From assembly GCA_015654675.1 (NCBI GenBank), contig JAATGM010000051.1, positions 186,001 to 250,000 on the forward strand: a stretch of 64,000 bases of DNA, in the 5' to 3' direction. The translations under genes were made by a program, and so were the position numbers. Under the pieces are notes generated by a model, which ran no database searches, was not told the DNA's origin, and saw nothing but the letters and a program-made list of their open reading frames with translations. Within the stretch, counting starts at the first letter, position 1, and every line of letters begins with the position of its first letter. The stretch comes from Planctomycetota bacterium. Its GTDB lineage: Bacteria > Planctomycetota > Phycisphaerae > UBA1845 > UTPLA1. Positions 15,656 through 28,057 of the stretch are shown one piece after another.

Positions 15656-16054
15656 ATGACGTTCGCTGAAGCTCATCGTTGCATAAAGCGCGGGGACCTG
15701 GTGTCTCTCAATCGCGCTTTGGACGATCACTTGGATCCCAACCTAGCAAATCGCACCGGATGGACTTTGCTCATGCTTGCAGCAATGGAGGGCAACACCG
15801 GCATCGGAAAAGTGCTGCTCGCTTCGGGGACGAAAATCGAAGCCACGAATGACTTTGGCGAGACGGCGCTGTCGTTGGCGGCCCATTCGGGACATGTGAA
15901 GTTCGCCCGTTGGCTTCTCTCAGTCGGCGCCTCAACGGGTTGCCGACCGCACGGGCACGACTTGGCGACGTGGATCGAGATAAGCTCGGGGCTCGCAGAG
16001 GAAAAGCTCGCTGAAGTTCTCAGCCTCATCGTACACAAAGAGCAGCAGCACTAG
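15656..16054 (+). CDS. Ankyrin-repeat protein
   Basis: The 132-residue protein contains three to four ankyrin repeats: DLVSLNRALDDHLDPNLANR, then GWTLLMLAAMEGNTGIGKVL, and GETALSLAAHSGHVKFARWL. Ankyrin repeats mediate protein-protein contacts; no enzyme domain is attached. I chose the ATG at 15656 (MTFAEAH) because it begins the first helix. No strong ribosome site is visible. It follows the DUF1801 gene by 33 bp and may be co-transcribed. Confidence 0.83.
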   Translation: MTFAEAHRCIKRGDLVSLNRALDDHLDPNLANRTGWTLLMLAAMEGNTGIGKVLLASGTKIEATNDFGETALSLAAHSGHVKFARWLLSVGASTGCRPHGHDLATWIEISSGLAEEKLAEVLSLIVHKEQQH

Positions 16055-16263
16055 ATTGAACGTCCCCAATGGGCCAATTGCGGACGTGTCAGAACCGACG
16101 ATGAAGAGAGCTACAACTACCATGAAGCTGAGAAATAGTGCCTCGAAGGGGGGGACAAGGAGTTGAACTTCTCCCTCTTTCGTTGACACGCAGAAATGGG
16201 AGTAGACTGCTCCCCGGAGGTGTCCATGTCAGTCCGTCGAGGCCACGCCCCTCCCCGTGCCGA

Positions 16264-17223
16264 TCACTCTCCGGGCATCGTGGTGGTGTGACGGGAGAAG
16301 CGCACGAGGTTCTTCCGCTGGTCGAACGTTATCGCGAATTCGCGCAGCGCCTGGCTGCCGATGTTCACAAAGTCGAACGGCGCCGGAAACGTGATGAGCG
16401 GGTCGCGGAACTCGTGGCTGCCGAGAAGGATGGAACCGTCGAGCCGCGCGGCCTGCACCGCCACTGTATTGCTCACCGTACGCGCAGTGCCGGCCTCGAA
16501 CGGCGCACTGGCCAGCGGCAATTCTCTTACCAGAGAGGCGGGAAGCAGGAAGGCGCACAAAACATTGCCCGAGTCGATCTCCGCGCTCACATGCTTTCCG
16601 GCGATCGTGACTTCGACTCCCGGGAGCCCGTGTATCCGCGTGAGCGGGAGAATCTCCCCCGTGTTTGCAGTCCGCGCCCCTTTGTCACTCGACCCCCGGC
16701 TCATCTCCGCCGGCGCCAGCAACTCGCCGCGCTCGATGCGCACCCGCCCGGCGGGGTAGTCGAGCGTCAACAGAAAGTCGGCGAACAGGTCAAAGGTCAG
16801 GATGCCGTCGATGTGAGGTAGGACCGGATTCGTGTTGAAGTCTCGCGCCGACGCGTCGACATCGTGGAACTCCACACCGCCGACGGTGAGCGACTTCAGG
16901 TTGACCGTGCTCAGAAACCGCCGATTTCGTCCGGTGGCGTCGTTGACAATGTCTACCCCGGTCGTGTGCAGCCCCAGACGCTCGACGAGCGACGAGTCCA
17001 CGCGGGCGAAGTCGCTGGCGCCGGTGTCGATTGCGAAGAGGAACGGGCCCCGGCCGTTGACGAAAACCTCCACGGCCGGCTCGCAGCCGCGGTGAAGCAT
17101 CGGTAGATCGGTCGGGGTTCGTGCAATGGTCGCCGAGGGGTGTGCGCTCTGGCATCCCGCGATGCCGCATGCCGCCGTCCACGCGGCCATTGCGCCCCAA
17201 ATTGAGAATCTCGGTCGGTGCAT
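16264..17223 (-). CDS. Retropepsin-like aspartic protease lipoprotein
   Basis: About 319 residues with a lipoprotein signal (ACGIAGC, Cys near residue 24). It contains two retropepsin-type active-site motifs: FLFAIDTGASD early and SAEIDSGNVL in the second half. The hydrophobic flap-end pattern FDFVNIGSQALREFAITFD follows. Two Asp-Ser/Thr-Gly loops in one chain resemble the fused-dimer pepsin-like arrangement of bacterial 'aspartyl protease' family proteins. The start could also be 17250 or 17289; I chose 17223 because it gives a compact signal peptide. The substrate is unknown. Confidence 0.82.
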   Translation of the reverse strand: MHRPRFSIWGAMAAWTAACGIAGCQSAHPSATIARTPTDLPMLHRGCEPAVEVFVNGRGPFLFAIDTGASDFARVDSSLVERLGLHTTGVDIVNDATGRNRRFLSTVNLKSLTVGGVEFHDVDASARDFNTNPVLPHIDGILTFDLFADFLLTLDYPAGRVRIERGELLAPAEMSRGSSDKGARTANTGEILPLTRIHGLPGVEVTIAGKHVSAEIDSGNVLCAFLLPASLVRELPLASAPFEAGTARTVSNTVAVQAARLDGSILLGSHEFRDPLITFPAPFDFVNIGSQALREFAITFDQRKNLVRFSRHTTTMPGE

Positions 17224-17378
17224 GCGAGTTTCTTGCCCGCGATTTCGCATATGAATTTCCCGGCTGCGCCGCGGGGCGATGTTCCGCAATTGTAACTCCG
17301 AATCGGTTGACGAATGGAAAAGGAGAGGGGTGCCGTGTGCTGGCTTAATTCAACGCCATCCGGAGGTACAATCGCCGC

Positions 17379-17828
17379 ATGCAACCCGAAATCCGAACGA
17401 CGCCGATCGAATACACCATCGCCGGACACTCGCTCACGCACGACCCTGCCAAACGCTTCGGCGAGGAAATCATGTCGCTGCTGGGGCGCGTGTGGCCGGT
17501 GATCAAGGGCGGCGCGATCCCGCATGACGGCATCAACCGCGTCGTCTATGACAGCGGCTGCACGGTGTTCGCGGGCGTCGTGCTTGGCCCCGGCGCGGAG
17601 GCGATGCTGGCGGCGGGGGGGCTGGAACGCAAGACCGTCCGCCTCACGCGTTACGCGGTGTGGAAGCACGTCGGCCCGTATCACCTGATCCCGGCTACGG
17701 GGGCCGCGATGACCAAAGCCCTCGAAGCGGCCGGCCACCGCACCGGCTGGCCGATGGTCGAGGTGTACGGGCATTGGACGAACGACGAGAGCAAGCTTGA
17801 GACGGAGACTTTCGTGGAACTGAGGTGA
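17379..17828 (+). CDS. GyrI-like small-molecule-binding protein
   Basis: The 149-residue protein resembles the GyrI-like (SOUL/BmrR effector) domain: IEYTIAGHSLTHDP, the central VYDSGCTVFAGVVLGPGA, and the signature RYAVWKHVGPYHLIPATGAAM with WPMVEVYGHW. Free-standing GyrI-like proteins bind drugs or DNA gyrase inhibitors, and some hydrolyse toxic compounds. No DNA-binding domain is attached. It lies 57 bp upstream of a DUF1801 gene on the same strand, a possible operon. Confidence 0.85.
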   Translation: MQPEIRTTPIEYTIAGHSLTHDPAKRFGEEIMSLLGRVWPVIKGGAIPHDGINRVVYDSGCTVFAGVVLGPGAEAMLAAGGLERKTVRLTRYAVWKHVGPYHLIPATGAAMTKALEAAGHRTGWPMVEVYGHWTNDESKLETETFVELR

Positions 17829-17885
17829 AGCGATGGAGCAGGGGCTGACGAGTGATCGTCGAGTTTCGGGCGGGAGATCAGTGCG

Positions 17886-18404
17886 ATGAAGAAGGCACCA
17901 GCAACCAGGAAGAAGACGAACGGCGGCGCAATGGGCGACCAGGGCGGAGACGCCTCCGCTCAGCTTATCGATGCAAAGATCATGGCGCTGAATGACTGGC
18001 GGGCCGAGACGCTTGCGCGCGTCCGGCTGCTCATCAGGCAGGCCGACCCGGATGTGGTCGAGGAAGTGAAGTGGGCAAAGCCGTCGAACCCGGCAGGGGT
18101 TCCGGTGTGGTCGCATGACGGAATGATCTGCACCGGTGAGACTTACAAGAACGCCGTGAAGCTCACCTTTGCGAAAGGTGCGTCGCTTGCGGACCCGTCG
18201 GGCGTTTTCAACTCGAGTCTAGAGGGCAATACCCGGCGCGCCATCGACATCCACGAGGGCGACAAGATTGATGAAAAGGCATTGAAGGCGCTGATTCGCG
18301 CGGCCGTGGCGCTCAACACTTCAGTGGTGGCCGCGCGGCATACGACTACTTTGACTCGTCCCCGGGCGGCAACAAAGGCGGGACGACTTTCGAAAAATAA
18401 GTGA
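17886..18404 (+). CDS. DUF1801 protein (second in window)
   Basis: The 172-residue protein contains the DUF1801 pattern: LARVRLLIRQADPDVVEEVKW, VPVWSHDGMICTGETYKN, VKLTFAKGASL and RRAIDIHEGDKI, with DEKALKALIRAAVAL as the last helix. The final 25 or so residues are a basic low-complexity tail. This tail is encoded in the 59 bp that overlap, tail to tail, the end of the HEAT/propeller gene. The function is unknown. Confidence 0.86.
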   Translation: MKKAPATRKKTNGGAMGDQGGDASAQLIDAKIMALNDWRAETLARVRLLIRQADPDVVEEVKWAKPSNPAGVPVWSHDGMICTGETYKNAVKLTFAKGASLADPSGVFNSSLEGNTRRAIDIHEGDKIDEKALKALIRAAVALNTSVVAARHTTTLTRPRAATKAGRLSKNK

Positions 18405-20637
18405 AAGTCTTTCCGTCATAGCGGCACGCACCCGCGTCGACGCTGCCGAACCAGACGTTTCCCGCCCGGTCTTCGAGCATGCTATAGACCGTCGCGCTGC
18501 CGAGGCCATCCTTTTGCGTGAACTGCTTGAAGGACTTGCCATCGTATCGGCTCGCGCCACCGCCGGTGTTGTCGGGAAAACGCCCCGGATGGCCCAGCCA
18601 GATATTTCCCGCTCGATCGATGATCATCGAGCCGACAAAATCATCCAGCAGCCCGTCCTTGGAAGTGAAAGACGTCAAAGTCTTGCCGTCGTAACGGAAG
18701 GCCCCCTCCTGGCCGCCGAACCAGAGGATGCCTGATCGGTCCACAACCATTGCGCGAACGTTCACAAACGATCTTCCAACCCGGTCGGCGAGATTGGAAA
18801 ATGATTTGCCGTCGTAGGAGCAAACGCCGCCCTGAGTTCCAAACCACATTCGGCCCGAAGAATCCTGGGCGATCGTGTAAACCGAGTTGTCGACGAGGCC
18901 GTCCTTCGTGGTGAAATTCGTCATCGATTTGCCGTTGTAACGACTGACGCCATTACCGGTGGCGAACCAGATGTTTGCATCCCGATCTTCGAAAATCCAT
19001 ACGACGTCGTTATTGCCCAGGCCTTCCTTCTCCGTGAATTTCTTGAACGATTTGCCGTCATAGCGCGACGCGCCGCCGGTGATGGAGCCGAACCAAAGCG
19101 CGCCTTTTCGATCCTCCAGCAGGGAAAAAACGCGCGTTTTCGGCAGGCCAACTTCTTCTGCGAAGTTCGTAAAGTCCTTGCCATCGTAGCGAATGGGGCC
19201 CGCAAACGTGGCGAACCAGATGTTCCCAACCCGATCCTCGCGAATGTTGCGAATGATGACCTGCGGCATAAACGGGGTTGACTTGGCCGCGGTCGGCGTG
19301 AAGTAGGGATCGCGATTCGCGGGCTGGCCGACCCGCGCCGGTGCATCAGCGGCGCGCGGTGCCTTGTCAATCTGCTTCATCGCGGCGCGGGCGGCCTCGC
19401 GTATTTCCCAGTCGTTGTCCTTGAGAAGTGGGATCACTTTGCCGGCCAGTTGCCGACCCTGCGGCCCCAACCTCGCCAGCGCCTTCAACGCTGACGCCCT
19501 ACGTTCGCTGGACTTGGGCGGGCTCAACAGTTCCTGCTCAATCACAGTAAGTAGTTCGTCCGGCTTCCCGGTCAACGTGACGAGCGTCTCAGCAGCCAAT
19601 AAGCGATAGATTCCCTCGCCGTTTCGGGCGATGGTTTGAAGTTTCGGCACAGCGGGCGCGCCGCTCTTCGGCCCCAATCGGCCGACCCCGACGATTGCCA
19701 TTGCCTGACTCCAGGCGGGCGCCTCTTCCTCGTCGAGCCTTTTCATAAGTACCGGCGAAGCTGTCTCGGCCTCGGTGGCAACAAGGGCCAGCGCCGACGC
19801 GGCGTACAGCGGATATTCCCGCAACATGCCTTCACTCTTCAGCACCTCGACCGGCTCTGCGGCTGATGGGTCGATCCGCAACATCGCCTCTGCGGCCTCG
19901 AACTGCTCAAGCAGATTCTCATCTCTCAGACGCTGACGGAGTGCTGGCAGGGCCTCCTTCGCGTCCGCACCCATGCTGCCGAGCACCCAGCAGGCGTGCC
20001 TGCGGACAAAGCCGTATGGGTCCCGTAGAGCAGCAGCAAGAGCGGGAATCGGCATTCTCGTCTTCGGTTCGAGCGCCCTGAGCCCCATCATTGCTTGACT
20101 GCGTGTTGAAACGTTGGGGTGGTTTCTCATTGCCTCGATCAAGACAGGAATCGCCGGCTCGCCGATCCGCCCCAGCGCATTTGCGGCACGCGGTGAGTTG
20201 TCGAGCGCCTCGTCCTTCAGGGCTTCCCTCAGCGCCTCAATCGCCAGCTCCGCCCCCGGACCGATCGTTTCGAGCGCGATGAGCGCTCGTTCACGGATAC
20301 TCGGATCCTGGTCCTTTAGGAGCAACATCAGGTTCGGCACTGCCGCCGCGGCTTCCGGTCCGATTCTGGAGATTGCCACCGCCGCCGCCGATCGGACCGC
20401 CGCGTCGTCGTCCTTCAGTGCAGCCGATAGGGCCGGTACGGCAGGAATGGATTCGTAACCCAGCTCCGAGAGGTCCGCGGCGGCGCGTCGGCGGACCTCG
20501 GCCCTGCGGTCGCTCAGATTTTGAGAGAGTTGATTGGCAGTCTCCGTCTTGCCGGGCTCGGCATCGACCTGAGTCGAGATGGCGAGGAAAACCACAATCA
20601 GGAGCGTGCAACGGCTGAACAAATCGGAAAGGAACAT
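18346..20637 (-). CDS. Exported HEAT-repeat + two-component-regulator-type propeller protein
   Basis: The 763-residue protein has a signal peptide (about 1-26, STQVDA|EP). HEAT/PBS-lyase repeats follow (about 30-430; e.g. DDDAAVRSAAAVAISRIGPE, DPSIRERALIALETIGPG). Then come seven Reg_prop propeller repeats (about 465-755), each ending in a variant of G-[AV]-x-[RS]-Y-[DN]-G-K-[ST]-[FLM]. Such propellers form the periplasmic sensor of hybrid histidine kinases, but no transmembrane, kinase or regulator segment follows here. GGAGGC lies upstream of the start. It is probably a secreted or periplasmic binding protein. Confidence 0.9.
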   Translation of the reverse strand: MFLSDLFSRCTLLIVVFLAISTQVDAEPGKTETANQLSQNLSDRRAEVRRRAAADLSELGYESIPAVPALSAALKDDDAAVRSAAAVAISRIGPEAAAAVPNLMLLLKDQDPSIRERALIALETIGPGAELAIEALREALKDEALDNSPRAANALGRIGEPAIPVLIEAMRNHPNVSTRSQAMMGLRALEPKTRMPIPALAAALRDPYGFVRRHACWVLGSMGADAKEALPALRQRLRDENLLEQFEAAEAMLRIDPSAAEPVEVLKSEGMLREYPLYAASALALVATEAETASPVLMKRLDEEEAPAWSQAMAIVGVGRLGPKSGAPAVPKLQTIARNGEGIYRLLAAETLVTLTGKPDELLTVIEQELLSPPKSSERRASALKALARLGPQGRQLAGKVIPLLKDNDWEIREAARAAMKQIDKAPRAADAPARVGQPANRDPYFTPTAAKSTPFMPQVIIRNIREDRVGNIWFATFAGPIRYDGKDFTNFAEEVGLPKTRVFSLLEDRKGALWFGSITGGASRYDGKSFKKFTEKEGLGNNDVVWIFEDRDANIWFATGNGVSRYNGKSMTNFTTKDGLVDNSVYTIAQDSSGRMWFGTQGGVCSYDGKSFSNLADRVGRSFVNVRAMVVDRSGILWFGGQEGAFRYDGKTLTSFTSKDGLLDDFVGSMIIDRAGNIWLGHPGRFPDNTGGGASRYDGKSFKQFTQKDGLGSATVYSMLEDRAGNVWFGSVDAGACRYDGKTFTYFSKVVPPLLPPGDESK

Positions 20638-20702
20638 GCTGCCTCCAATCCGGCACAACGGGCTACCGCGAAATGACCGAGCCAATGGGGTTGCGGGGCG
20701 CG

Positions 20703-21407
20703 TCACACCCCAATGTATCGAGTCTTCATCTCTTCTTCGCGGACAACACCGTCGCGCACGCCGACACGATAGCATTTCGCATTGCGCCTAGTCGCGATGC
20801 ACGCGTAAATCTTTGCGCCGACGTAGTGAATCGCTGCCCAGTCATCCGCGGCGACTCCCGCTGGCAGCCCGCGCCGCAGCAGCCCATGATAGATCGGCCG
20901 GCGGTCCTTCTCGCCGTCGTAGTGCGGGCACGCGCTGCCTTTGAGGAATCCCAGCCCGTCGCGGATTGCCGCGAGCGGCCGGCCGAACGAATCGGTCACA
21001 CCGCCTTCAAACCAGCACAACATCCCCGCGCTCACGCCCGTGAGCACGATGCCGCGCCGCCATGCCTCACGCAGCACCCGATCGACTCCGTGCACACGCC
21101 ACACCGCCAGCATGTTGGCCGTGTTCCCGCCGCCCACGTAGATCACATCCTGCGCAAGCAGGAACTCGCGAATGTCCTTACGCGGCACGCCGAAGAGCGG
21201 AAGATGCGACGCCTCGGCCCGCTTGGCGGAAAATGCTTCATAGAACTTCACGATGGAGTCGCGGTTGTCCCCGCCGGCGGTCGCAAGGAAGCAAACGCGC
21301 GGCCTTCGCTTGCGTGTCAGTGACAGCGTGTAATTGTCCAACACACCGTCATCGCCGGGCACCAGAAACCCACCCCCGCCCATCGCCACGATCTGCCGCT
21401 TTGCCAT
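20703..21407 (-). CDS. Peptidase S51-like dipeptidase (peptidase E)
   Basis: The 234-residue protein belongs to the class I amidotransferase-like S51 family. Visible motifs are VIYVGGGNTANML and the nucleophile elbow LTGVSAGMLCW (Ser125). Peptidase E hydrolyses Asp-X dipeptides in the cytosol. The length agrees with PepE (229 aa). The tail CYRVGVRDGVVREEEMKTRY is usual for the related 'YgaJ-type' members, so substrate preference may differ. It lies 65 bp upstream of the HEAT gene on the same strand. Confidence 0.86.
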   Translation of the reverse strand: MAKRQIVAMGGGGFLVPGDDGVLDNYTLSLTRKRRPRVCFLATAGGDNRDSIVKFYEAFSAKRAEASHLPLFGVPRKDIREFLLAQDVIYVGGGNTANMLAVWRVHGVDRVLREAWRRGIVLTGVSAGMLCWFEGGVTDSFGRPLAAIRDGLGFLKGSACPHYDGEKDRRPIYHGLLRRGLPAGVAADDWAAIHYVGAKIYACIATRRNAKCYRVGVRDGVVREEEMKTRYIGV

Positions 21408-21694
21408 TCCCGGAAGTTTACGAGCGTCCTCGATCCTCCCTCAACCCCCTCTCGCGGTTTCGCTTCAGGCCCAGGCGGGCACCTCCTCGGCGCCGACCGT
21501 CATTAGCCACGCCAATTCAGACTTCCGCACCGGCGTTTGCTAGTTGTTGAAGACCCCACTGGCTTCCCCGACTCTCGCGTTGCGGGGAGAAGTCTCACAC
21601 CATCCACGCGGCCGTTCAATCCGAGGGCTTGTTTCAGTTTCAATCGAGCTGGTTTCGAGCGACTCTTGCCATGAAATGAATTTAGGCGTGCGAA

Positions 21695-25314
<3,620 letters not shown>

Positions 25315-25623
25315 GCGGCGAAAGCCTGCAGCTTTTGTTGAGCAAGCAGAGCATCGCCGAGGAATAATCGGCGTAAACTGCTCTCTTCGCGTACTATGAT
25401 CAATCCTGGTAACGGAGCCGGTGCGAGTTTGATGCCCGGTCCGACCAGAGCGCCAATCGAAATCGTCGGATGATTAACTGAAGGGCAAACCGGCCGTTCC
25501 GGAATGCTCGTGAACGAATAAGCCGACGTGATCGAATGCCTGCGGGTGTTCGGCCACGTCGGCTTCTTGCTCTCCTGCCTATTTCGATGGCGGATCGCTC
25601 AATCCTTTGTAAGGAATCTCGGT

Positions 25624-26370
25624 TTGAAGATCCCCCATCACAGGTTCTGTTCGGGTGTGCTGTTATTCGGAGTCATGCTGGCTTTCGCCGGTTGTCACAA
25701 ATCCGATCGACCAATCATCGCGCCACCGCGCTCGGACCAGACTTGCATCTACCTGTTGATGGGGGTCGGCGACAGAGCGTGGTCTGGCGGGCTTGACCAA
25801 CTCGCGACGAAACTGCGGGGCGAAGGGTGCTACGCGCGTGTCGAACCCTTTCGGGCGTGGCAGTCGGTCGTGAAGGAGATCGTTCGCGAACGTCCGGAGA
25901 AGCTTGTGCTGATCGGGCATTCACATGGCGGGGATTTGGCGGTCAAGGCCGCCCGGCTCCTGCAGGAACATGGGATCGAAGTTCAACTGCTCGTGTTGTT
26001 GGACGCCAGTTTGCCGCGGCCGATTCCGGCAAATGTCGATTTCGCGGTGCACTACTATCTCGTCCCAACGACTTTCATGTTCCACCGTGGCCCGCGCGAT
26101 TCGCTGGAGCCGGGAAACACGCACACGCGATTGACGAACGTTGCCGTCGGGAGTGAAGGCGACGTGCCGTCGGCACGCGATATCGATCATCTGACCATCT
26201 CCGACTCCGTCGCGATCCACCGGATGATCTCCAGAAGAATGGCGGCGGCGGCCAATGTTTCTGGCAAGGCCCGGGGGCTGACCACCGGCGATCGTCGAGC
26301 TGCGTTCGATTCACATTGCTTTGCGACGGACCCGTGGCGCGATCGGACGTGCCGCGACTTCGGCAGCTGA
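25624..26370 (+). CDS. Lipoprotein alpha/beta-hydrolase-like protein
   Basis: I place the start at TTG 25624. AAGGA lies 8 nt upstream, and it yields a clean lipoprotein signal (KIPHHRFCSG ... LAFAGC). The open frame extends further upstream, to GTG 25528, without a ribosome site. The 248-residue protein contains the nucleophile elbow IGHSHGGDLAVKAARLL, preceded by strand EKLVLIG, and the late DIDHLTISDS supplies a candidate His. This layout resembles thioesterase/lipase-like hydrolases. The last 30 residues look unstructured. The substrate is unknown. Confidence 0.72.
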   Translation: MKIPHHRFCSGVLLFGVMLAFAGCHKSDRPIIAPPRSDQTCIYLLMGVGDRAWSGGLDQLATKLRGEGCYARVEPFRAWQSVVKEIVRERPEKLVLIGHSHGGDLAVKAARLLQEHGIEVQLLVLLDASLPRPIPANVDFAVHYYLVPTTFMFHRGPRDSLEPGNTHTRLTNVAVGSEGDVPSARDIDHLTISDSVAIHRMISRRMAAAANVSGKARGLTTGDRRAAFDSHCFATDPWRDRTCRDFGS

Positions 26371-26519
26371 CGAAAAGGTCCAGCTCACGGCGGATCAAGC
26401 GATCACCTTGGCGAGAGTCGTGCACACTGAACACTTTGCAATCCAAGCCAACGAGGCCCAATGCGAAAGTTGTCTTTAGATGGGGTGCGGTCGGAATGTA
26501 CGCGGATTCGACCGGCCGA

Positions 26520-27479
26520 CTATGACCGCCGAATCGGCAATTGCGCGTGCAGTTCAAAATGCTCGAACCCGTGTGCAAAGGGTCGCCTGATCCAGGCCTC
26601 GAAGGATGGGTGATCGTCGGGGATGTAGCCGCTGCGCGGGAGCCAGGTTCCGTAAAGCCATTGCAGTGCGCGTAATTCGAGGTCGATGCCGCCGCGCACT
26701 TCGACTTGTGCGACCGTCATCGGCGGAAATCTGAAGCGGCCGATCTCGCCACCCGGGGTGAATTGCTTGGCTTCGACGGCCGCGTGATAGCGGCATTGTT
26801 CGAGCGGCACCAGCTCCGGATTCTCCCATTGGTAGCCAAGCCACTGCCCGTCGGCCAGACCGTGCCGTTCGGCCCATCTGACCAGGCGCTGGACTGCGCT
26901 CACGACGGCTGTCCCTTCGTACGGATTGTTCACGCGGATGTAGGCCACCGTTCGGGCGGGCAGGTCGCGGATTTTCACGCGGAATCCGTCGGGGTTTTGA
27001 CCGGCCGGCAGTCGCCTGATGTGCAGCCGGTCGGACGTTCGTGGAACCATCGCCTCCAATTCGGCGCGATGGGCTTCGCGCCAGGCGCGAAGGTCAAACG
27101 CGCTCGGGGCCGCGCCGTAGCGCTGCTTGAAGCTCCGTGAAAAATCGGACGACGAGGAAAACCCGCAGGCCAGCGCGATTCGGGTGAGCGACGGCTTTTT
27201 CGTATGCGCCATCATGACCATCGCTTTTTCGAGGCGAAGGCGCTTAACGAAGTCGGCCAGCGTTTCCCCCATGACGGCCTGGAAGACGCGGTGAAAGTGA
27301 AAGGGCGAGAACATCGCGGCCTGTGCGACCTCCACGAGCCGCAGGGGCTGGTCGAGATGCGTTACCACATGGTCGATGGCCAGATTGACTCGCTCGACGT
27401 ATTCCGTCGAAGTTGTGGGGCGGGTTTTTTGCAAAGTTCGCAAGATTTGGCAAGACCTCAATGGCCCGGCTTGTATCAT
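26520..27479 (-). CDS. AraC-family regulator with GyrI-like ligand domain (second)
   Basis: The 319-residue protein has an AraC double helix-turn-helix (about residues 27-125: RLVEVAQAAMFSPFHFHRVF, IALACGFSSSSDFSRSF). A GyrI-like domain follows (about 155-317), with VAYIRVNNPYEG, CRYHAAVEA and a C-terminal strand GFEHFELHAQL. It senses cationic or hydrophobic molecules like Rob or BmrR, by analogy. The gene is divergent from the exported VOC gene (50 bp between starts), which could be its target. Confidence 0.9.
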   Translation of the reverse strand: MIQAGPLRSCQILRTLQKTRPTTSTEYVERVNLAIDHVVTHLDQPLRLVEVAQAAMFSPFHFHRVFQAVMGETLADFVKRLRLEKAMVMMAHTKKPSLTRIALACGFSSSSDFSRSFKQRYGAAPSAFDLRAWREAHRAELEAMVPRTSDRLHIRRLPAGQNPDGFRVKIRDLPARTVAYIRVNNPYEGTAVVSAVQRLVRWAERHGLADGQWLGYQWENPELVPLEQCRYHAAVEAKQFTPGGEIGRFRFPPMTVAQVEVRGGIDLELRALQWLYGTWLPRSGYIPDDHPSFEAWIRRPFAHGFEHFELHAQLPIRRS

Positions 27480-27529
27480 ACCGGGCAGCCCGGAGCGCTG
27501 GTGGCGACGGGGAGAACGAGGAGCTATTC

Positions 27530-28009
27530 ATGCGTGGATTCATCGTTGGCGTGATTGTGTGTTTGCTTGGCGGTGGGGCGGCGACGCAGGCCGGCAAGTC
27601 GGAAAAAGGAAAAGGAGCCGCACCCGTGCAGCTTGGTAATTTCTCCATCAGTCTGACGGTCAAGGACCTCAAAACATCGCGCGAGTTTTATGAGAAGCTC
27701 GGCTTTCACGCGGTGCACGGCAACGGCAAAAACTGGCAGGTCATGCAAAATGGGACGACGACCGTCGGTTTGTTTCAGGGAATGTTTCCGAAGAACTCGC
27801 TGACGTTCAATCCCGGCTGGGACAGCAATAAGAAGACGCTGCCCGACTTTGAAGACGTCCGCGAGATTCAGCGCGTGCTCAAGAGCCGCGGCCTGACTTT
27901 GACAGTAACGGCCGACGAGTCCACTTCGGGCCCGGCCTTCATTACGCTGGACGATCCCGATGGAAATCCGATCCTGATCGATCAGCACGTGCCGGCGCCG
28001 AAGAAATAG
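27530..28009 (+). CDS. Exported VOC-fold protein
   Basis: The 159-residue protein begins with a short signal peptide (RGFIVGVIVCLLGGGAATQA). One glyoxalase-type module follows: GNFSISLTVKDLKTSREFYE, LGFHAVHGNGKNWQVM, and FITLDDPDGNPILIDQH, with a conserved Glu/Asp at each end. Most VOC proteins are cytoplasmic, so export is unusual. GAGGAG lies 8 nt upstream of the chosen ATG. A metal-binding role (isomerase or dioxygenase) is possible but unproven. Confidence 0.83.
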   Translation: MRGFIVGVIVCLLGGGAATQAGKSEKGKGAAPVQLGNFSISLTVKDLKTSREFYEKLGFHAVHGNGKNWQVMQNGTTTVGLFQGMFPKNSLTFNPGWDSNKKTLPDFEDVREIQRVLKSRGLTLTVTADESTSGPAFITLDDPDGNPILIDQHVPAPKK

Positions 28010-28057
28010 TCGGTTCGGCAGTTCCGGGGACAATCAGCCGGAGGCCGCGCAGCCGGG

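Noticed and set aside
15932..16189. GTG-started frame on the minus strand with a hydrophobic middle
   Set aside because: Half of it lies opposite the ankyrin gene, there is no ribosome site, and the C-terminal part is Arg/Val-rich. It could be a small membrane protein but the support is too weak.
16953..18116. Open frame of 387 codons on the minus strand
   Set aside because: It overlaps three recognised genes (retropepsin-like, GyrI-like, DUF1801), and composition is Arg/His-rich without domains.
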